A DNA stretch of 64,000 nucleotides from Algoriphagus formosus (GCF_002807035.1 NZ_NIUC01000002.1:1455267-1519266), one strand, 5' to 3'. Counted from the stretch's first letter, positions 17,985 to 27,656 are shown. Numbers and translations: made by a program. The notes: generated by a model from the sequence alone, not told the origin.

Positions 17985-20900
17985 ATGAAGAAAATTTTAC
18001 TGGGTTTTGTTTTTGTATTGCTGGCATCCGTGTCGGTAATGGCGCAAAACAAAACCATCACAGGTAGAGTGACATCACCAGGCGAACCTGAGGGTTTGAT
18101 CGGGGTGAATGTCCTAGTGAAGGGTACGACCATTGGAGTCGTAACGGATTTGGATGGAAGGTATACCCTTTTGGCTCCAGAAAGTGCCACTACATTGGTC
18201 TTTAGCTACATCGGCTATCGCAGTGTGGAAGAGCAAATTGGCAATCGTTCTGAGATCAATGTAGTGATGGAAGAAGATTCCCAGAATCTTGATGAAGTAA
18301 TCATTACTGCATATGGCACTGCTGATAAGGGAAACTTTACCGGTTCTGCTATAGCATTGAAAGGAGATCAAATCGCAAACAGACCGATCAACAACGTAGT
18401 AAATGCGATTGAAGGTCAGGCTCCTGGTGTAATTACTACTTCTGCTTCCGGTCAGCCAGGGTCTACTCCAGCTGTTCGTATTCGTGGTATTGGTTCGGTA
18501 AACTCTTCTTCTTCTCCACTTTACGTGGTGGATGGGGTTCCATATGATGGAGCACTTTCCAACTTGAACCCAGAAGATATCGAAGACATGACCATTTTGA
18601 AGGATGCTTCTTCAGCAGCTCTTTACGGTTCTCGTGCCGCTAACGGTGTGATCATGATTACCACTAAGACTGGTAAGAAAAACAAGCCTATTTTCAATTT
18701 GAGATTGCAGCAAGGTATCTCAAGTCGTGCACTTCCTGAGTATGATCGCGTAAACGCTGATCAGTACTACCCGCTAATTTGGGAATCTCTCAGAAACTCA
18801 CAGCTTGGAAACGGTGCCAGCGGTGCTGATGCAGCTGCTTTTGCATCTAACAACCTGATTGACATTCTTGGTTACAACATCTACAATGTACCAAATGATC
18901 AAATCGTAGGTCTTGACGGTACTTTGAATCCCAATGCAAGAAACAACTTCCAGGGACTTAACTGGTTCGACGAGTTGGAGCGAATGGGTGACCGTAAGGA
19001 ATACAACATGACTTATTCCGGTGGTTCTGAGAAGACTGATTTCTACACCTCTTTCAACTATTTGAATGAGAAAGGATTTATCATCCAGTCTGATATCGAG
19101 CGATTCACCGGTCGATTGAATGTAAATACTCAGGCTACTGACTGGTTGAAGACAGGTATCAACCTTTCTGCAACGCTAAGTGAAGGAAACAATGCAAGAG
19201 ATGGTGGTAGCAACAGCTTTGTGAACCCATTCTTTACCGCAAGATCCATGGGTCCTATTTATCCGGTATTTGCTCAGAATATGCAAACTGGTGGATTCAT
19301 TCTAGATGAATTCGGAAACAGAATCTATGACCTAGGTGACTTAGAGGAGCTAGGCCTACCATCTAGAGGTGCGGGTGCATATCCTGGTCGTCACGTGGTT
19401 CAAGAGACTTTACTTAATGTGGACAGATTTGACAGAGATGTAATCTCTTCACGTGCATATGTTGAGGCTAAGTTTTTGAAGAACTTCACTTTCAGAACGA
19501 ATATTGCAACTGATATTACTTCGCTTCTTGACATCGGATATGATAACACTATCGTAGGTGATGGAGCTCCAGCAGGACGTACTCGTAGAGAAAATATCCG
19601 CATCAACTCTTTGACTTTCAACCAGCTCTTGACTTATACCAATACGTTCAAAGAGAAGCACTTCGTAGAAGTATTGGCAGGTCATGAGAACTATGATTAT
19701 CAAGTAAATCGTCAATTTATCTCCAAGCAAGATCAAATCTTGGCTGGTAACATTGAGCCAGACAACTTTGTAACGATCAACTCTGCTACAGGCCGTCTAG
19801 ACCGTGACAGAATTGAGTCTTATCTCTCTAGAGTTAACTATGTATACGATGATAAGTACTCCTTCTCCGCATCTTTGAGAACAGATGCTTCTTCCCGATT
19901 CTTTGAGGACGTGAGATGGGGAACATTCTTCTCCGTGGGTGCTGCTTGGTCTATCGATCAGGAAGACTTCTTTGATTCTAATTTCTTTCAGATGTTAAAG
20001 TTGAGAGCTTCTTACGGTGAAGTAGGTAACAATAGCATCCTTAATTCCGGAGGAGGACAAAATTATTACCCATGGCAGGCACTTTATGACTTAGGGTTTA
20101 ATAACGCATCTGAGCCTGGTATTTTGCAAGCTTCTCTTTCAGCCCTTGATTTGGAGTGGGAGTCTAACAATACCTATGATTTGGGTATTGATTTTGCATT
20201 CGCTAACCGATTCACTGGTGCTTTGGAATATTTTAACAGAGAGTCCCAAAACTTGATTTTTGACGTTCCATTATCATTGACCACTGGTTTGGAAAGTAGG
20301 TTCCTAAATATCGGTACGATGTCTAACACCGGTATAGAATTCAATGTAGGTGGAGAAATTATTAGATCTGGCGATTTCAAGTGGAATGCGAATGTGAACG
20401 TCTCAACTTTCAATAATGAATTCAAAGAATTGCCATTTGACGAGCAAATCGAAGGAACCAAAAAATATGTAGTTGGAAGATCTATCTATGACTTCTGGTT
20501 GAGAGACTGGTATGGAGTAGATGCTGAGACCGGTGAAGGTCTTTACAGAGCTGAAGAGTATGCAGAAGATGATCCTCGTGATCGTATTGTGAATGGTGAT
20601 ACACTTACTACCAATTTCCAGAATGCACGTTTCCACTTCGCTGGTAATGCAACCCCTGACTTCTTTGGTGGTTTGACCAACACTTTCACGTACAAAGGAT
20701 TCTCTTTGAACATCTTGATGAGCTTTGCAGTGGGTGGTGATATCTATGATGGTATCTATGCAGGATTGATGTCTGCCGATCCTGATGGTGGTGCCCTTCA
20801 CGTGGACATCCTTAACAGGTGGACGCAGCCAGGAGATGTAACCGACGTTCCGAAAATGGACGTGACCGGTGCTGCTCAAACTAACGTGGCTTCTGACAGA

Positions 20901-21137
20901 TGGTTGACGGATGCTTCCTATCTGAACCTTCGATCTGTAAACTTGTCCTATACTTTCCCACGTACTCTATTGGAGCGTTGGAAAATGAGAGGTGCTACTG
21001 TTTATGTAGCAGGTGAAAACTTGGGATGGCTTTCTGGACGTTCCGGTATGTATGTATCCGGTACATTCAGCGGTACGACTTCCAATACCTTTACCCCAGC
21101 CAGAACATTCACGCTTGGTGTTAACTTACAACTGTAA
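17985..21137 (+). CDS. SusC/RagA-family TonB-linked outer membrane protein
   Basis: 1050 residues. Signal peptide MKKILLGFVFVLLASVSVMAQ, then a CarboxypepD_reg-like domain (about 24-105), a TonB-box-like DEVIITAYGT, and the plug with VRIRGIGSVNSSSSPLYVVDGVPYD broken into recognisable SusC pieces (VRIRGIGS, LYVVDGVP, ILKDASSAALYGSRAANGV). A 22-strand barrel of about 800 residues follows, ending in FTLGVNLQL. SusC proteins take up oligomers through the outer membrane with energy from TonB. Codons such as GGT, CGT and GCT dominate, suggesting high expression. The SusD partner follows after 12 bp. No glycosidase, lyase or peptidase is in the unit, so the substrate cannot be inferred. Confidence 0.95.
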   Translation: MKKILLGFVFVLLASVSVMAQNKTITGRVTSPGEPEGLIGVNVLVKGTTIGVVTDLDGRYTLLAPESATTLVFSYIGYRSVEEQIGNRSEINVVMEEDSQNLDEVIITAYGTADKGNFTGSAIALKGDQIANRPINNVVNAIEGQAPGVITTSASGQPGSTPAVRIRGIGSVNSSSSPLYVVDGVPYDGALSNLNPEDIEDMTILKDASSAALYGSRAANGVIMITTKTGKKNKPIFNLRLQQGISSRALPEYDRVNADQYYPLIWESLRNSQLGNGASGADAAAFASNNLIDILGYNIYNVPNDQIVGLDGTLNPNARNNFQGLNWFDELERMGDRKEYNMTYSGGSEKTDFYTSFNYLNEKGFIIQSDIERFTGRLNVNTQATDWLKTGINLSATLSEGNNARDGGSNSFVNPFFTARSMGPIYPVFAQNMQTGGFILDEFGNRIYDLGDLEELGLPSRGAGAYPGRHVVQETLLNVDRFDRDVISSRAYVEAKFLKNFTFRTNIATDITSLLDIGYDNTIVGDGAPAGRTRRENIRINSLTFNQLLTYTNTFKEKHFVEVLAGHENYDYQVNRQFISKQDQILAGNIEPDNFVTINSATGRLDRDRIESYLSRVNYVYDDKYSFSASLRTDASSRFFEDVRWGTFFSVGAAWSIDQEDFFDSNFFQMLKLRASYGEVGNNSILNSGGGQNYYPWQALYDLGFNNASEPGILQASLSALDLEWESNNTYDLGIDFAFANRFTGALEYFNRESQNLIFDVPLSLTTGLESRFLNIGTMSNTGIEFNVGGEIIRSGDFKWNANVNVSTFNNEFKELPFDEQIEGTKKYVVGRSIYDFWLRDWYGVDAETGEGLYRAEEYAEDDPRDRIVNGDTLTTNFQNARFHFAGNATPDFFGGLTNTFTYKGFSLNILMSFAVGGDIYDGIYAGLMSADPDGGALHVDILNRWTQPGDVTDVPKMDVTGAAQTNVASDRWLTDASYLNLRSVNLSYTFPRTLLERWKMRGATVYVAGENLGWLSGRSGMYVSGTFSGTTSNTFTPARTFTLGVNLQL

Positions 21138-21149
21138 TTTACCAAAACA

Positions 21150-22640
21150 ATGAAGAAATTATTAAGTAAAATATTCTTGCTCGGAGCAATCCTAAGTTTT
21201 GGTTGCTCGGAGGACTACTTGGATACCCTTCCTACGGATGCGGTTTCTGAAAATTTGGTCTTTACGACTACAAAAAATGCTTTCACAGCTCTTAATGGGA
21301 TCCACCGATCCATGTTTATTCGTTACGATTCTCAGGGTCAGCCTGGTGAAGGTGGCGTGATGATCATGCGAGAAGCGCTTGCTGAAGATTATGTATTGAC
21401 TGGAATTGCAAATGGTTGGTTTATCTCTATGTCTAGATGGCTAAACCACGTCAATGAGAACAGTGGTGATGTCCGTTTTGTCTGGAGATTCTACTACAAA
21501 ATCATTGGTAATGCGAATATGATTATCGCCAATATTGATGATGCTGAAGGTCCTCAGGCTGAAAAAGATGAGATCAAAGGTCAAGCTTTGGCTTACAGAG
21601 CTTGGGCTCACTTCAACTTGGTTCAGCTATTTGCTGAGCGCTATCAAGCAGGTGGTGGTAATAGCCAATTGGGTGTACCAATCGTATTGGAGCCTATCAC
21701 CGAAGGTGGTGCTCGTAATACAGTAGAGGAAGTTTATACTCAGGTTAACGCTGACATCGATGCTGCTATCGCTCTTTTGGACGAAGGTAGAAACGCAAAG
21801 TCGCACATCAACATCAACGTGGCTCGTGGTATCAAAGCTCGTATTGCTTTGACGCAAGGTAACTATGCTGTAGCTGCTCAATTGGCTAGCCAAGCTCGCG
21901 AAGGATATGAATTGATGTCTGAGTCTCAACTTTACGAAGGATTCAACAATGTTGATAATCCTGAGTGGATTTGGGGAAGCCGTCAGATTGACGATCAGCA
22001 GACCTTCTTTGCTTCTTACTTCGCTTACGTTTCTTTGAACTTCAGTTCGACGAATATTCGGGGTAATCCGAAGGCGATCAACAGTAAGCTTTATGCTGAA
22101 ATCTCAGATACAGACTACAGAAAAGGCCTTTGGGATGCGAATGCTTCTGATCCTGCCTTGAGAGATCCATTCATCGATGAGGTTACTTTGAGCTCCTTTG
22201 CAAAGCGTGACTACATGAACCGTAAGTTTATCGCTCAAGCAAATGCAAGTTCTGTAGGTGATGTGCCTTACATGAGAGCTTCAGAAATGTTCTTGATCGA
22301 AGCGGAAGCTTTGGCAAGAGCTGGAAATGACAGCCAAGCTGCTCAGGTTTTGTTCAGCTTTGCTTCTCAGCGTGATCCGGAGTATACCTTGACTACCAAC
22401 ACTGGTGCAGCTTTGATCGAAGAGATCATGATTCAGCGTCGTATCGAGCTATGGGGTGAAGGCTTCAGATTCTACGACTTGAAGCGTCTGAACCTTCCAT
22501 TGGATCGTACTGGTGCAAACCACGTAGAGACTGTGATCAACTCTAAGTTTGAAGAGCCTGCTGGTACTTCAAACTGGCAGTTCAAGATTCCTATCTCTGA
22601 ATTGAACGCTAACGAAAACATGGTTCAGAATCCTTCTTAA
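21150..22640 (+). CDS. SusD/RagB-family nutrient-binding outer membrane lipoprotein
   Basis: 496 residues. The signal peptide ends in a lipobox with Cys19 (ILSFGC), so the mature protein is a surface lipoprotein capping the SusC barrel. The N-terminus after Cys (SEDYLDTLPTDAVSE) is typical of the family. TPR-like helical repeats follow, with GQALAYRAWAHFNLVQLFAE, and the conserved C-terminal RRIELWGEGFRFYDLKRLN is present. It binds the incoming ligand and hands it to SusC. Codon use matches the highly expressed pattern of susC. A strong terminator follows at once, so the operon is just these two genes. Confidence 0.95.
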   Translation: MKKLLSKIFLLGAILSFGCSEDYLDTLPTDAVSENLVFTTTKNAFTALNGIHRSMFIRYDSQGQPGEGGVMIMREALAEDYVLTGIANGWFISMSRWLNHVNENSGDVRFVWRFYYKIIGNANMIIANIDDAEGPQAEKDEIKGQALAYRAWAHFNLVQLFAERYQAGGGNSQLGVPIVLEPITEGGARNTVEEVYTQVNADIDAAIALLDEGRNAKSHININVARGIKARIALTQGNYAVAAQLASQAREGYELMSESQLYEGFNNVDNPEWIWGSRQIDDQQTFFASYFAYVSLNFSSTNIRGNPKAINSKLYAEISDTDYRKGLWDANASDPALRDPFIDEVTLSSFAKRDYMNRKFIAQANASSVGDVPYMRASEMFLIEAEALARAGNDSQAAQVLFSFASQRDPEYTLTTNTGAALIEEIMIQRRIELWGEGFRFYDLKRLNLPLDRTGANHVETVINSKFEEPAGTSNWQFKIPISELNANENMVQNPS

Positions 22641-22662
22641 GGATTTCTAAATCCATAAAAGT

Positions 22663-22692
22663 AAAAGTCCGGGCTTAGGCTCGGACTTTTTT
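22663..22692 (+). terminator. Rho-independent terminator of the susCD operon
   Basis: AAAAGTCCG/CGGACTTTT stem with a 10-nt loop and a T-tract, 22 bp after the susD stop. The A-run before the stem may let it also work on the minus strand. Confidence 0.85.
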
Positions 22693-22861
22693 GTTTTACC
22701 TCTTTCAGGGAATATTAAATAGTTATCCTGTTTTTCTGCCAGTAATCAAAGAGTAAGGCTGAAAAGGACCTTCGATTCTCATACTTCCGATTCTAAGCCG
22801 AGAAAGTATAGAAATTAGGCTACTGGAAATGATTCAGCTTATTCAGAATCACTTTTTCAAG

Positions 22862-23359
22862 CTATTTCAATTCCAGTTCGTCCGTTTCCTGTCCTTTGCC
22901 CAGCAGTAAACTTCTAGGGCTTCGGCTATTTCCTTTGTAAACATGCACGATATTTTGCTGTGTGGAGAAGTCCTCAATTAGCACTGAATTTTTTACCCGA
23001 ATGCTATTCTCCAGCTTGACCGGGTCAGATTCGATATAAAACCAAGCTGCATCTTCTTCTACCTCAAAGCCAAGAAGAACCCAATTGACTTCCTTTTCAG
23101 CGATCCAGATCTGAAAATTCTCCTTCAAATAGGCTTCTACTTGCTGCTGTAGAATTTCCGGATCTTTCGGATTCAGGAAGTCTATGGTCTCCTCATGAAA
23201 ACTACCTAATCCTACTTCCAAATCATCCCAAAATATCTTGGTAGCAATTTCAAGTCGTTGGGAATTCGGGTTTTGACGGATTTCTGTCAAAGAAATGTAA
23301 AATGGGTGGGATAAAACCATCCATCCCAAGGAAATCATGGAGATGTAAAACTGTTGCAT
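22862..23359 (-). CDS. DUF6702 family protein
   Basis: 165 residues. The hydrophobic N-terminus (MQQFYISMISLGWMVLSHPFYIS) acts as signal peptide or anchor, and HPFYISLTEI with KIFWDDLE are the recognisable conserved parts of DUF6702. The rest looks like beta strands of a secreted domain. In Bacteroidota this family sits beside HupE/UreJ and an M1 peptidase, as here: it is divergent from those two genes with 82 bp between. The shared context suggests a joint periplasmic role, perhaps involving metal ions, but no function is established to my knowledge. Confidence 0.75.
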   Translation of the reverse strand: MQQFYISMISLGWMVLSHPFYISLTEIRQNPNSQRLEIATKIFWDDLEVGLGSFHEETIDFLNPKDPEILQQQVEAYLKENFQIWIAEKEVNWVLLGFEVEEDAAWFYIESDPVKLENSIRVKNSVLIEDFSTQQNIVHVYKGNSRSPRSLLLGKGQETDELELK

Positions 23360-23441
23360 TTGGAAGAATTTGGGGACTATATTATGGGAATAAACCTGTA
23401 TTATTGCCGCAATTTACTTCAATTGGAATATTTATTCCCTT

Positions 23442-24023
23442 ATGGATTCATTCGAACTCTATTTCCGCATTGGAATTCAACATATACTCGATATTCAAGG
23501 GTATGATCATATCCTATTCGTATTGGCTCTATGCGCAGTGTATATTCCACGGGATTGGCGCAAGATCGTGATATTGGTTACAGCCTTTACTATTGGTCAT
23601 TCACTAACTTTAGCCTTGGCGACATTCAAAATTGTGCAGGTAAGATCCGACGTGATCGAATTTCTGATACCGGTCACTATAGCGATTACTGCTTTTTTGA
23701 CTATTCTGAAGCCAAGACCTTCTTCGGGTAAGAATATTCAGTTAAATTATCTATTCGCTTTGGTTTTTGGATTGATTCATGGTTTGGGTTTCTCCAATTA
23801 TCTTCGAGAATTGCTTGGCAAGGAAGCGATGATTTGGAAGCCTCTTTTGGCGTTCAATGTGGGATTGGAAGTGGGTCAGTTGGTTATTGTGGGAATATTC
23901 TTGACAGTGACTGGAATTCTAGTAGGAATAGCTGGAGTCAATCGTAGAGATTGGACTTTGGTCATTGCTTCTTGTGTCTTTGGGATTGCCCTTTCATTAA
24001 TGTTAGAAACGAAATTTTGGTAA
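23442..24023 (+). CDS. HupE/UreJ-family membrane protein
   Basis: 193 residues with six membrane helices. The family motif is seen as GIQHILDIQGYDHILFVLAL (residues 11-30), and a second histidine-bearing helix reads GLIHGLGFSNYLREL. HupE/UreJ proteins are nickel or cobalt permeases next to hydrogenase or urease genes. Neither enzyme is here, and the Bacteroidota group next to M1 peptidases may carry another metal. The peptidase gene starts 13 bp downstream, so the two are cotranscribed. Confidence 0.85.
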   Translation: MDSFELYFRIGIQHILDIQGYDHILFVLALCAVYIPRDWRKIVILVTAFTIGHSLTLALATFKIVQVRSDVIEFLIPVTIAITAFLTILKPRPSSGKNIQLNYLFALVFGLIHGLGFSNYLRELLGKEAMIWKPLLAFNVGLEVGQLVIVGIFLTVTGILVGIAGVNRRDWTLVIASCVFGIALSLMLETKFW

Positions 24024-24036
24024 AATATATAGTATC

Positions 24037-26376
24037 ATGATTAGAAAATTAGGACTTGCATTAGCAGTTTTTGCGCTGGTATCGACCGAATCTTGGTCAC
24101 AAGCGCGTCGATCTGAGCAAAATCATGCCGAGCGATTTGAGCAGCTTGGAACCATGCTTCGCTCACCCAATGTCTATCGTACGGCTTCTGGTGCTCCGGG
24201 TCATATGTATTGGCAGCAGCAGGCAAACTATGTGATCGATGTGGAGCTGAATGATGACAATCAATCCATCACTGGAAAGGAAACGGTCACCTATATCAAC
24301 AATTCGCCTGATGTCTTGACTTATCTCTGGGTGCAGTTGGAGGAAAATCAGCGAGGTCCGGAATCGGATGCCCCTAAGGTGGCTGAGAGCTCTATCAATT
24401 CCCGCATGACCATGCGTACCCTAGAAGGGATTCTTTGGGAAAATGAAGAGTTTGGCTACAAGGTTTTGAATGTCAAAGACTCCGAGGGAAATGCCCTTCC
24501 TGTTGCTGTCAATAAAACCATGATGCGAATTGATCTCCCTGAGCCTTTGAAATCAGGAGAAAGCTTCAGCTTTTCCGTAGACTGGTCTTTCAATATCACC
24601 GACCGAATGTCCTACATTTCAGGTCGTCCAGGCTACGAGTTTTTCCCGGAGGATGGAAATTACCTCTACACCATGGCAGAATGGTTCCCTAGAATGGCCG
24701 TTTACTCCGACTTCGAAGGCTGGCAAAACAAGCAATTCTTCGGAAGAGGAGAATTTGCGCTAGTTTTTGGAGACTATGAAGTTCGAATCACCGTACCGGC
24801 AGACCACATGGTAGGTGCTACAGGAGTTCTTCAAAATCCAGAAGAAGTGCTTTCTGCTACCGAATTGGAGCGATGGAACAAGGCCAAGCAGACTTATGAT
24901 AATCCAGTGATCATTCGTACGCAGGCAGAAGCAGAGAAACTGGAGAAAGGCAAATCGAGTGAAAAGAAAACATGGATTTTCAAAGCTGAAAATGTTCGAG
25001 ATTTCGCCTGGACTTCTTCCAGAAAATTCATCTGGGATGCAATGGCTGTACAACAAGGCGGGAAAGATGTAATGGCCATGTCTTACTACGCCAAAGAAGG
25101 TAATCCGCTTTGGGAGCAATATTCTACGCGTGTGGTAGCTCACACTATCAAATCGTATTCAGCCAAGACTTTTGACTATCCTTACCCTACTGCGATCTCT
25201 GTGGAAGGTAGCAATGGAATGGAATATCCGATGATTTGCTTCAATTATGGTCGTCCTGATAAAGACGGAACTTACTCTGAAGCTGTCAAATACGGAATGA
25301 TATCGGTAATTATTCACGAAGTGGGTCACAACTTCTTCCCGATGATCGTCAACTCGGATGAGCGTCAGTGGACCTGGATGGATGAAGGCTTGAATACCTT
25401 CATGCAGTTTATGGCTGAGCAGGAATGGGATAGAAATTATCCTTCCCGTCGTGGTCCGGCTCATAAGATTGTGCCTTACATGAGAAGCGAAAAGCAATAC
25501 TTGGAGCCTATCATGACAAATTCTGAAAATATTATTCAATTCGGTCCGAATGCATACGCCAAGCCGGCAACTGCCTTGAATATCCTGCGAGAGACGGTGA
25601 TGGGCAGAGAGTTGTTTGACTTTGCTTTTAAGGAGTATGCGAGAAGATGGATGTTTAAGCACCCAACTCCTGAGGATCTTTTCAGAACCTTAGAAGATGC
25701 TTCCGCGGTGGATTTGGATTGGTTTTGGAGAGGCTGGTTTTACGGGACTGAGCCGGTTGATATCGCTATTCAGGATGTGAAATGGTTTAAGCTAGACAAC
25801 CGCACCCCTGCTGAGAAAAAGGCTGCTGAAAAGGCTGAATTCGAGCGGGAAGAAAGCTACATCACGAAGGAGTTTAATAAGGCTGACTTACCTCAGACGG
25901 TATTGGAAGCGGATCCGGCCACGCGTGATTTCTACAACAGCTACGATCGATTTGCCATTACTCCGGAAGATGAGGACGAGTACAAGCGATTTATGGCGAG
26001 CCTTTCACAAAAGGAGAAAGAATTGATAAACTCGAATCTAAATTTCTACGAACTCACTTTTGAAAATGTAGGTGGTTTAGTGATGCCTTTGATTATAGAG
26101 TTTCAGTATGCAGATGGCACTTCGGAAATCGAGCGGATTCCAGCTGAAATCTGGAAATTGAATGAAACTGAAGTGACCAAGGTATTTGCTAAGGAAAAAG
26201 AAGTGGTTCAGTTTGTACTCGATCCGATGCGCGAAACTGCCGATATCGATGAGTCGAGCAACTACTGGCCAAGACAGTATCAGCCTAGCCGCTTTGAGCT
26301 TTTCAAGGGTCGTGGAGGAGCAAGAGGTGCTTCTACCGGAGATAATCCCATGAAGCGGGCTCAGAAGAAAAAGTAA
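24037..26376 (+). CDS. M1-family zinc metallopeptidase, exported
   Basis: 779 residues with a signal peptide (MIRKLGLALAVFALVSTESWSQA). An aminopeptidase-N-type beta domain leads to the GAMEN-like motif SNGMEYP, then HEVGH at 427-431 and the third zinc ligand Glu450 (WMDEGLNTF), the exact HEXXH-x18-E spacing of M1. The C-terminal third carries a charged helical part and a basic tail. It should cut N-terminal residues from peptides in the periplasm or at the cell surface. It is longer than minimal M1 enzymes because of the C-terminal extension. The hairpin at 26415-26461 ends the unit. Confidence 0.92.
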   Translation: MIRKLGLALAVFALVSTESWSQARRSEQNHAERFEQLGTMLRSPNVYRTASGAPGHMYWQQQANYVIDVELNDDNQSITGKETVTYINNSPDVLTYLWVQLEENQRGPESDAPKVAESSINSRMTMRTLEGILWENEEFGYKVLNVKDSEGNALPVAVNKTMMRIDLPEPLKSGESFSFSVDWSFNITDRMSYISGRPGYEFFPEDGNYLYTMAEWFPRMAVYSDFEGWQNKQFFGRGEFALVFGDYEVRITVPADHMVGATGVLQNPEEVLSATELERWNKAKQTYDNPVIIRTQAEAEKLEKGKSSEKKTWIFKAENVRDFAWTSSRKFIWDAMAVQQGGKDVMAMSYYAKEGNPLWEQYSTRVVAHTIKSYSAKTFDYPYPTAISVEGSNGMEYPMICFNYGRPDKDGTYSEAVKYGMISVIIHEVGHNFFPMIVNSDERQWTWMDEGLNTFMQFMAEQEWDRNYPSRRGPAHKIVPYMRSEKQYLEPIMTNSENIIQFGPNAYAKPATALNILRETVMGRELFDFAFKEYARRWMFKHPTPEDLFRTLEDASAVDLDWFWRGWFYGTEPVDIAIQDVKWFKLDNRTPAEKKAAEKAEFEREESYITKEFNKADLPQTVLEADPATRDFYNSYDRFAITPEDEDEYKRFMASLSQKEKELINSNLNFYELTFENVGGLVMPLIIEFQYADGTSEIERIPAEIWKLNETEVTKVFAKEKEVVQFVLDPMRETADIDESSNYWPRQYQPSRFELFKGRGGARGASTGDNPMKRAQKKK

Positions 26377-26385
26377 TTTTTAAAT

Positions 26386-26400
26386 AGACCTGTCAGGTCT
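26386..26400. repeat. Small palindrome AGACCTGTCAGGTCT
   Basis: A perfect 6-bp dyad (AGACCT/AGGTCT) with a 3-nt centre, directly after the M1 peptidase stop. Similar GACCTG-type palindromes are scattered between genes in Bacteroidota; only one copy is in the window. Confidence 0.45.
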
Positions 26401-26414
26401 ACGAAAAATATCCG

Positions 26415-26461
26415 CCCTCCAAGTGTCTCGATATCTGTCGGTATTCTTGGAGGGTTTTTAT
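26415..26461 (+). terminator. Rho-independent terminator after the M1 peptidase
   Basis: CCCTCCAAG at 26415-26423 pairs with CTTGGAGGG at 26446-26454, followed by a T-rich run. The 22-nt loop is long, but the 9-bp stem is perfect. Confidence 0.75.
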
Positions 26462-26573
26462 TTTTTATTCACCATTTCCTTGCTATCTCGCTATCCTGCG
26501 TCTACAGACGCTGGACATTCTACTCGGTATTAATCTGACAAAGTGAAAAATGGATCGGAAAACCCTATGTGCA

Positions 26574-26803
26574 CTATGTTTCTATGTGGTTTTAAAAATG
26601 GGGAACCACATAGCCACATAGCTTTCAGATGGCTAGTTGCAAAAGGATTTGAGAAACTGGATGGGTTGAGGGACTCGATTTGGAAGATTACAAATCTTTC
26701 GATCTTGCTTCGAGTTTACATCCGCGATACTTATCTGGACTCGAAGAGCAGAAAAACTATGTTTTCTATGTTTCTATGTGGTTTTAAAAAAGGGGTAACC
26801 ACA
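26574..26803. repeat. Two direct copies of a 38-40 bp hairpin-forming unit
   Basis: Copy 1 (26574-26613) and copy 2 (26766-26803) both read CTATGTTTCTATGTGG followed by TTTTAAAAA and a GGGG/AACCACA arm. In copy 1 CTATGTGGTT (26582-26591) pairs perfectly with AACCACATAG (26604-26613). In copy 2 the arm is shortened to TGTGGTT/AACCACA. An open frame (26543-26857) spans both copies but is explained by the repeat. The 518-bp gap holds nothing else I can name. Confidence 0.6.
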
Positions 26804-26894
26804 AATCAGATGGAGCTAGAAAAAGCTTTGGCGGTCTCTTTGCAGCTATATGCTTAGCGAATCAAAATTTTCGAACTTAAAATCCCAAAAGAAA

Positions 26895-27656
26895 ATGGAC
26901 AAGCTTCAACTTAGATTTTTGTTTTTGATTTTATTTCTCACGCTTCCTCATCTGGTCAAATCCCAATTTCGCCTCAATTTGGAGTCTGGAGCGGCTTTTT
27001 CGCAGTATAATGACGTTCGGGTGCCAAATGCAGAAGCCAATGCGGGTACACTTTTTTCCCTTCATGATGACTTTAGCCCTCAACCGACTGCTTTCTTCAG
27101 AGTAGAAATGAGCTATCTGATCAAGGGTAGACATACAGTCGAATTGACTGCCGCTCCTTTACAGATTGTGTATCAGGATGCACAACTTGGGGAAATTGAT
27201 TTCGCCGAAACCACATTTTCAGGAGAAGAGATCGACGGGACTTATCAATTCAATACGTATAGGGCAAGCTATCGCTATCGCGTGGTGGACAATGACAAAT
27301 GGAAGATTGACTTGGGCGCGACGGTTTTGGCTCGGGATGCTCGAATTGCGCTGACGCAGGGTAATTTAGAGGCTGAGGATACCGATTTGGGCTTTGTGCC
27401 TTTGCTTAGCTTTAATCTGAACTACAGTCCGAAAGAAAAACTCTCATTGGTTTTGAAAGGTGACGCCTTGGTGGGTCCTGTGGGCAGAGCAGAAGATATT
27501 TTTGCAGGGATTTACTATCCTGTTTGGAAAGAAGGCTTGCAGTTGAAGGCAGGATATCGCCTGATCGAGGGAGGTGCAGACGTGGATCAGGTGTATAATT
27601 TTGCCTACATCCATTTCGCCAGCCTAGGTTTGGTTTACGACTTTCCTTCTGATTGA
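26895..27656 (+). CDS. Outer-membrane beta-barrel protein
   Basis: 253 residues from ATG 26895, which gives a clean signal peptide (MDKLQLRFLFLILFLTLPHLVKSQ); the frame is open upstream to 26850 but those residues lack signal features. The mature part shows alternating amphipathic strands of about ten residues with aromatic girdles (FFRVEMSYLI, LQLKAGYRLIEG, LGLVYDF at the end), as in 8-10-strand barrels. The name and substrate are unknown. It overlaps the convergent M20 gene by 22 bp, which needs both C-termini to share sequence. Confidence 0.7.
   Translation: MDKLQLRFLFLILFLTLPHLVKSQFRLNLESGAAFSQYNDVRVPNAEANAGTLFSLHDDFSPQPTAFFRVEMSYLIKGRHTVELTAAPLQIVYQDAQLGEIDFAETTFSGEEIDGTYQFNTYRASYRYRVVDNDKWKIDLGATVLARDARIALTQGNLEAEDTDLGFVPLLSFNLNYSPKEKLSLVLKGDALVGPVGRAEDIFAGIYYPVWKEGLQLKAGYRLIEGGADVDQVYNFAYIHFASLGLVYDFPSD

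Noticed and set aside
20403..20879. 158-codon minus-strand frame inside susC
   Set aside because: Antisense shadow of a strongly biased coding region; no independent evidence.
23442..24023. Urease or hydrogenase accessory locus
   Set aside because: Only the HupE/UreJ permease is present; no urease, hydrogenase or maturation genes in the window.
26543..26857. 104-codon open frame between M1 peptidase and barrel gene
   Set aside because: It runs through both copies of a hairpin repeat, and its two similar halves reflect that repeat; no signal or domain is seen.
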